A stretch of DNA of 8,228 bases, taken from contig JASLRF010000545.1 of the NCBI GenBank assembly GCA_030744095.1, forward strand, positions 1 through 8,228. The letters run 5' to 3'. Under the pieces are notes generated by a model. The model searched no databases. It was not told the DNA's origin and saw only the letters and a program-made list of their open reading frames with translations. This document shows positions 6,391 to 8,228 of the stretch, one piece after another. Every line of letters begins with the position of its first letter. Positions within the stretch are counted from its first letter, which is position 1. The position numbers and the translations under genes are program-made. This DNA is from Pirellulaceae bacterium (lineage in GTDB: Bacteria; Planctomycetota; Planctomycetia; Pirellulales; Pirellulaceae).

Positions 6391-7398
6391 TTAGTCATCG
6401 CACTCGGTCGCCAAATGGAAGAGGCAGTCACCACGTTCGACAGGACCGGGGACGCGGCGACAAATGATTTGCCCGTCGTGCTGGAAGTGCGTCGTGACAG
6501 GTTCCCGCCAAGGAGTCTGCGGGCAGTAGATAGCGGCAGCTGGTTGCCCTGCCTTCACATCGTCGCCGAGATCTGCCAACGGCTCCCAGACGCCGTAGTC
6601 CGGACTGTAAACATAGTAGTCGAAACCGCGAACCTCCATGACTCGCGTCGGCGGCAGATCTTCTCCGACCTCAATGTCTGGAAGACTGCCAAGGTGCTTC
6701 AGCACGCGACGCACACCACGTTCTGCCACTCCCAATGAATCGACCGAGGTTGTCCCTGATCCGCCAAGCTCGGTTGCGATCCCTGCAACGCCGGCCCGTT
6801 CCGCAGCGGCCAGCATCGTTCGATTCTCGCGATTAGGCGAAACCCAATAGCAGAGCGGTGCTGCAAACGCTTTCAGCATCTCGCGCTGCTTGTCGGCCAG
6901 TTCCTTGTTCTCGACGGGGCAAGCGAGCGCGCTCGGCAAGTACATCAAGGAGCTTCCTCCCGAATGAAGATCGATCAAAAAATCCGAAATCGAAAGCAAC
7001 TCGGACTCGATGTAGTGCGCGATCGCGGAAGTTGGACGTCCATCGGGATTGCCGGGGAAGGAACGGTTGAGATTCAAGTCGTCGATAGGCGAGACGCGCA
7101 GTCCGGCCAACGCCGCAGGAAAGTTGGCGGCCGTGAGCATGATGATCCGTCCGCGGACGTCCGCCGGCTGCAGTTCCTGACACAGTTTCATCAACGCGAG
7201 TTGGCCTTCGAATTCGTCGCCGTGGTTTCCGGCAGACAGCAACACGCTGGGGCCAGAACCGTTCTTAATGCAAATGATCGGGATGCCGATCCAACCGTAG
7301 GCGGATCGATGAACCGAGTGAGGAAGTCGCAAGAAACCTTGTTGCTTGCCGTCTTGACCGAAATCAACTTCCGACGTGATGCGAGATCTATTTGTCAT
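6391..7398 (-). CDS. Zinc deacylase of the aspartoacylase/succinylglutamate desuccinylase family
   Basis: This is a predicted zinc amidohydrolase that removes an acyl group from an N-acyl amino acid. The family includes aspartoacylase, AstE and the ectoine-catabolic N-acetyl-diaminobutyrate deacetylases (DoeB/EutE). The 335-aa protein shows the metal motif H59-G-D-E62 in GNHGDEFEG, the third ligand H145 in DLHSGG, the substrate-binding stretch R101 through DLNLNRSFPG (107-116), and the probable catalytic E210 in ATELGG. A C-terminal beta-rich portion (about 250-335) follows. The GNHGDE-EG and FPG-P-G style is closer to the bacterial DoeB-like group than to classical aspartoacylase; this is my impression, not a computed placement. 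ATG 7398 has AGGAAG 10 nt upstream. The open frame continues to 7791, but that extension is antisense-like over the neighbouring gene and is rejected. It starts 35 nt after the upstream PLP enzyme stops, consistent with one transcript. No signal peptide is seen. The acyl substrate is unknown. Confidence 0.9.
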   Translation of the reverse strand: MTNRSRITSEVDFGQDGKQQGFLRLPHSVHRSAYGWIGIPIICIKNGSGPSVLLSAGNHGDEFEGQLALMKLCQELQPADVRGRIIMLTAANFPAALAGLRVSPIDDLNLNRSFPGNPDGRPTSAIAHYIESELLSISDFLIDLHSGGSSLMYLPSALACPVENKELADKQREMLKAFAAPLCYWVSPNRENRTMLAAAERAGVAGIATELGGSGTTSVDSLGVAERGVRRVLKHLGSLPDIEVGEDLPPTRVMEVRGFDYYVYSPDYGVWEPLADLGDDVKAGQPAAAIYCPQTPWREPVTTHFQHDGQIICRRVPGPVERGDCLFHLATECDD

Positions 7399-7408
7399 CC
7401 GTAAATTG

Positions 7409-7414
7409 CTTCCT
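7409..7414 (-). promoter_or_regulatory. Shine-Dalgarno sequence for the deacylase
   Basis: On the minus strand AGGAAG sits 10 nt before ATG 7398, inside the 35-nt gap after the upstream gene. It supports ATG 7398 over the longer open frame. Confidence 0.55.
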
Positions 7415-7433
7415 GTTTGTAGTGCCGAGTACT

Positions 7434-8228
7434 TCAGAATGTTTGTCGATGAATATCGCTGGCAAGTTGATCGCTGTATGCGAACAGCGCGGGTGTTCCG
7501 CCGGTGTGAATGAAGACGACGTTCTGCTGGGGCGTGATTCGATCTTGGCGAATGTGATCGATCAAGCCGGCCATGCTCTTGCCGCTGTACGATGGATCGA
7601 GCAGGATGCCTTCCGTTCGAGCCAACCGTTGAATCGCTTCGAGGCACCCGGGAGTCGGAATGCCGTACCCCTCGCCGACGTACTCCTCCGAGACCTGTAT
7701 GTCTGAAGGGCCGAGTTGTGTCTCGATCTCCAGTCGTTTCGCCGCATCGTTGGCGATCTGCGTCATAACCGCTTGAGTATCCCAAGGCCAAACGATCGGC
7801 GTGATGTGTTGAACGGGGAGTTTCAACCCGAGGGCTGCGGTCGCCAGCGAGACACCCGCGCCTGTCGAACCGGCCGAACAGAGGTAGATCGCATCTGGCG
7901 TGAAGTCGTGCAGAGCTGCCTGTTCGAGCAGTTCGATAATCGCAGAGACGTAACTGAGGGCGGCCAGAGGCTTGACGACTTTCGGTTCGCGCTCGTAAAC
8001 CTTGCGTCCCTGCCGGCGCAGGCGCTTGGCGGCTTCAGCGATCTTGGCATCGACGCCTGGTCCTTCAGCTTCGTCAACGATCTCGATACTGGCCCCAACG
8101 AGATGATCGACCAAAAGGTTTCCCTGCACAGCATCAGGTCCATCTGCTGGCTTGCCACGACCGAGAACCAGATGGCAAGCTAAGCCAACTTTTGCACAGG
8201 CAGCTGCTGTCTGCCGGCAGTTGTTACT
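7434..8228 (-). CDS. D-cysteine desulfhydrase / ACC deaminase-family PLP enzyme (partial, start outside window)
   Basis: This is a fold-type II PLP enzyme. Relatives convert D-cysteine to pyruvate, H2S and ammonia, or 1-aminocyclopropane-1-carboxylate to 2-oxobutyrate and ammonia. The frame is open to the window edge, giving 264 residues; the family is usually about 320-340, so roughly 60-75 N-terminal residues, including the PLP lysine, lie beyond 8228. The fragment opens with SNNCRQTAAACAKVGL, matching the family's SNH-RQTAAAAA segment just after that lysine. The phosphate loop is CSAGSTGAG (117-125), followed by YVGEGYGIPTPG (183-194), EGILLDPSYSGKSMAGL (206-222) and FIHTGGTPALFAY (239-251). 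A GTG at 8129 is an internal valine codon, not the start. It is the first visible gene of the minus-strand cluster, 35 nt ahead of the deacylase. D-cysteine desulfhydrase is the nearest recognised label, but substrate choice between D-Cys, ACC and other amino acids cannot be settled from this fragment. Confidence 0.88.
   Translation of the reverse strand, partial: SNNCRQTAAACAKVGLACHLVLGRGKPADGPDAVQGNLLVDHLVGASIEIVDEAEGPGVDAKIAEAAKRLRRQGRKVYEREPKVVKPLAALSYVSAIIELLEQAALHDFTPDAIYLCSAGSTGAGVSLATAALGLKLPVQHITPIVWPWDTQAVMTQIANDAAKRLEIETQLGPSDIQVSEEYVGEGYGIPTPGCLEAIQRLARTEGILLDPSYSGKSMAGLIDHIRQDRITPQQNVVFIHTGGTPALFAYSDQLASDIHRQTF

Noticed and set aside
6160..6738. 192-codon plus-strand open frame starting with TTG
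   Set aside because: Most of it is antisense to the deacylase, whose motifs are clear. Its translation has no recognisable domain, is Arg-rich, and has no good ribosome binding site.
7399..7791. Upstream extension of the deacylase frame by 131 codons
   Set aside because: It overlaps the desulfhydrase-like gene in another frame and reads as low-quality shadow sequence. ATG 7398 has a ribosome binding site and fits the family start.
7434..8129. Treating GTG 8129 as the start of a complete 231-aa protein
   Set aside because: The frame continues upstream with the conserved RQTAAA segment of the family to the window edge, so the gene is cut by the window rather than short.
1..8228. CRISPR array, tRNA or rRNA genes, transposase
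   Set aside because: No regularly spaced direct repeats, cloverleaf-like sequence, rRNA-like stretch or transposase motif was found on reading both strands.

Overview
The window looks like chromosomal DNA from a planctomycete, probably of the Pirellulaceae (Rhodopirellula-like) type. The basis is moderate GC (roughly mid-50s by eye), a Tat-signal Gfo/Idh/MocA oxidoreductase next to a multi-Asp-box sialidase with an N-terminal beta-sandwich region (both families are greatly expanded in planctomycetes), and loosely packed genes separated by intergenic hairpins. This is inference from gene content; no rRNA, tRNA or taxonomic marker gene is present.

Left half, plus strand (1-3302). The window opens with a near-perfect 26-bp inverted repeat (1-73). 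A sialidase/BNR-repeat gene follows (326-1954), with coding-like sequence running in frame back to about 203 but without a start codon or signal peptide. After a 34-nt gap comes a Gfo/Idh/MocA-family oxidoreductase (1989-3302) that is full length in one frame but interrupted by a single TAG at 2556-2558. Both genes therefore carry a defect, and the block looks like a decaying or recently damaged glycan/sugar-utilisation pair. Bases 74-178, between the repeat and the first sialidase-frame codons, hold nothing recognisable.

Middle (3303-3461). A short spacer between convergent genes contains a strong 17-bp hairpin (one mismatch, 7-nt loop, no T-run) that may end transcription from both sides.

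Right half, minus strand, in transcription order (8228 down to 3462): a D-cysteine desulfhydrase/ACC-deaminase-like PLP enzyme (start lies beyond the window), 35 nt, an aspartoacylase/succinylglutamate-desuccinylase-like zinc deacylase, a 422-nt spacer, a HemL-like class III aminotransferase, 11 nt, and an M19 (renal-dipeptidase family) dipeptidase. All four keep the expected catalytic residues visible in the window. Together they suggest a catabolic or salvage module for modified amino acids: a dipeptide or N-acyl amino acid would be hydrolysed by the M19 enzyme and the deacylase, and the released amino acid processed by two PLP enzymes. The real substrate cannot be read from the sequence. 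I see no mobile-element transposase, CRISPR array, RNA gene or clearly new defence system here.
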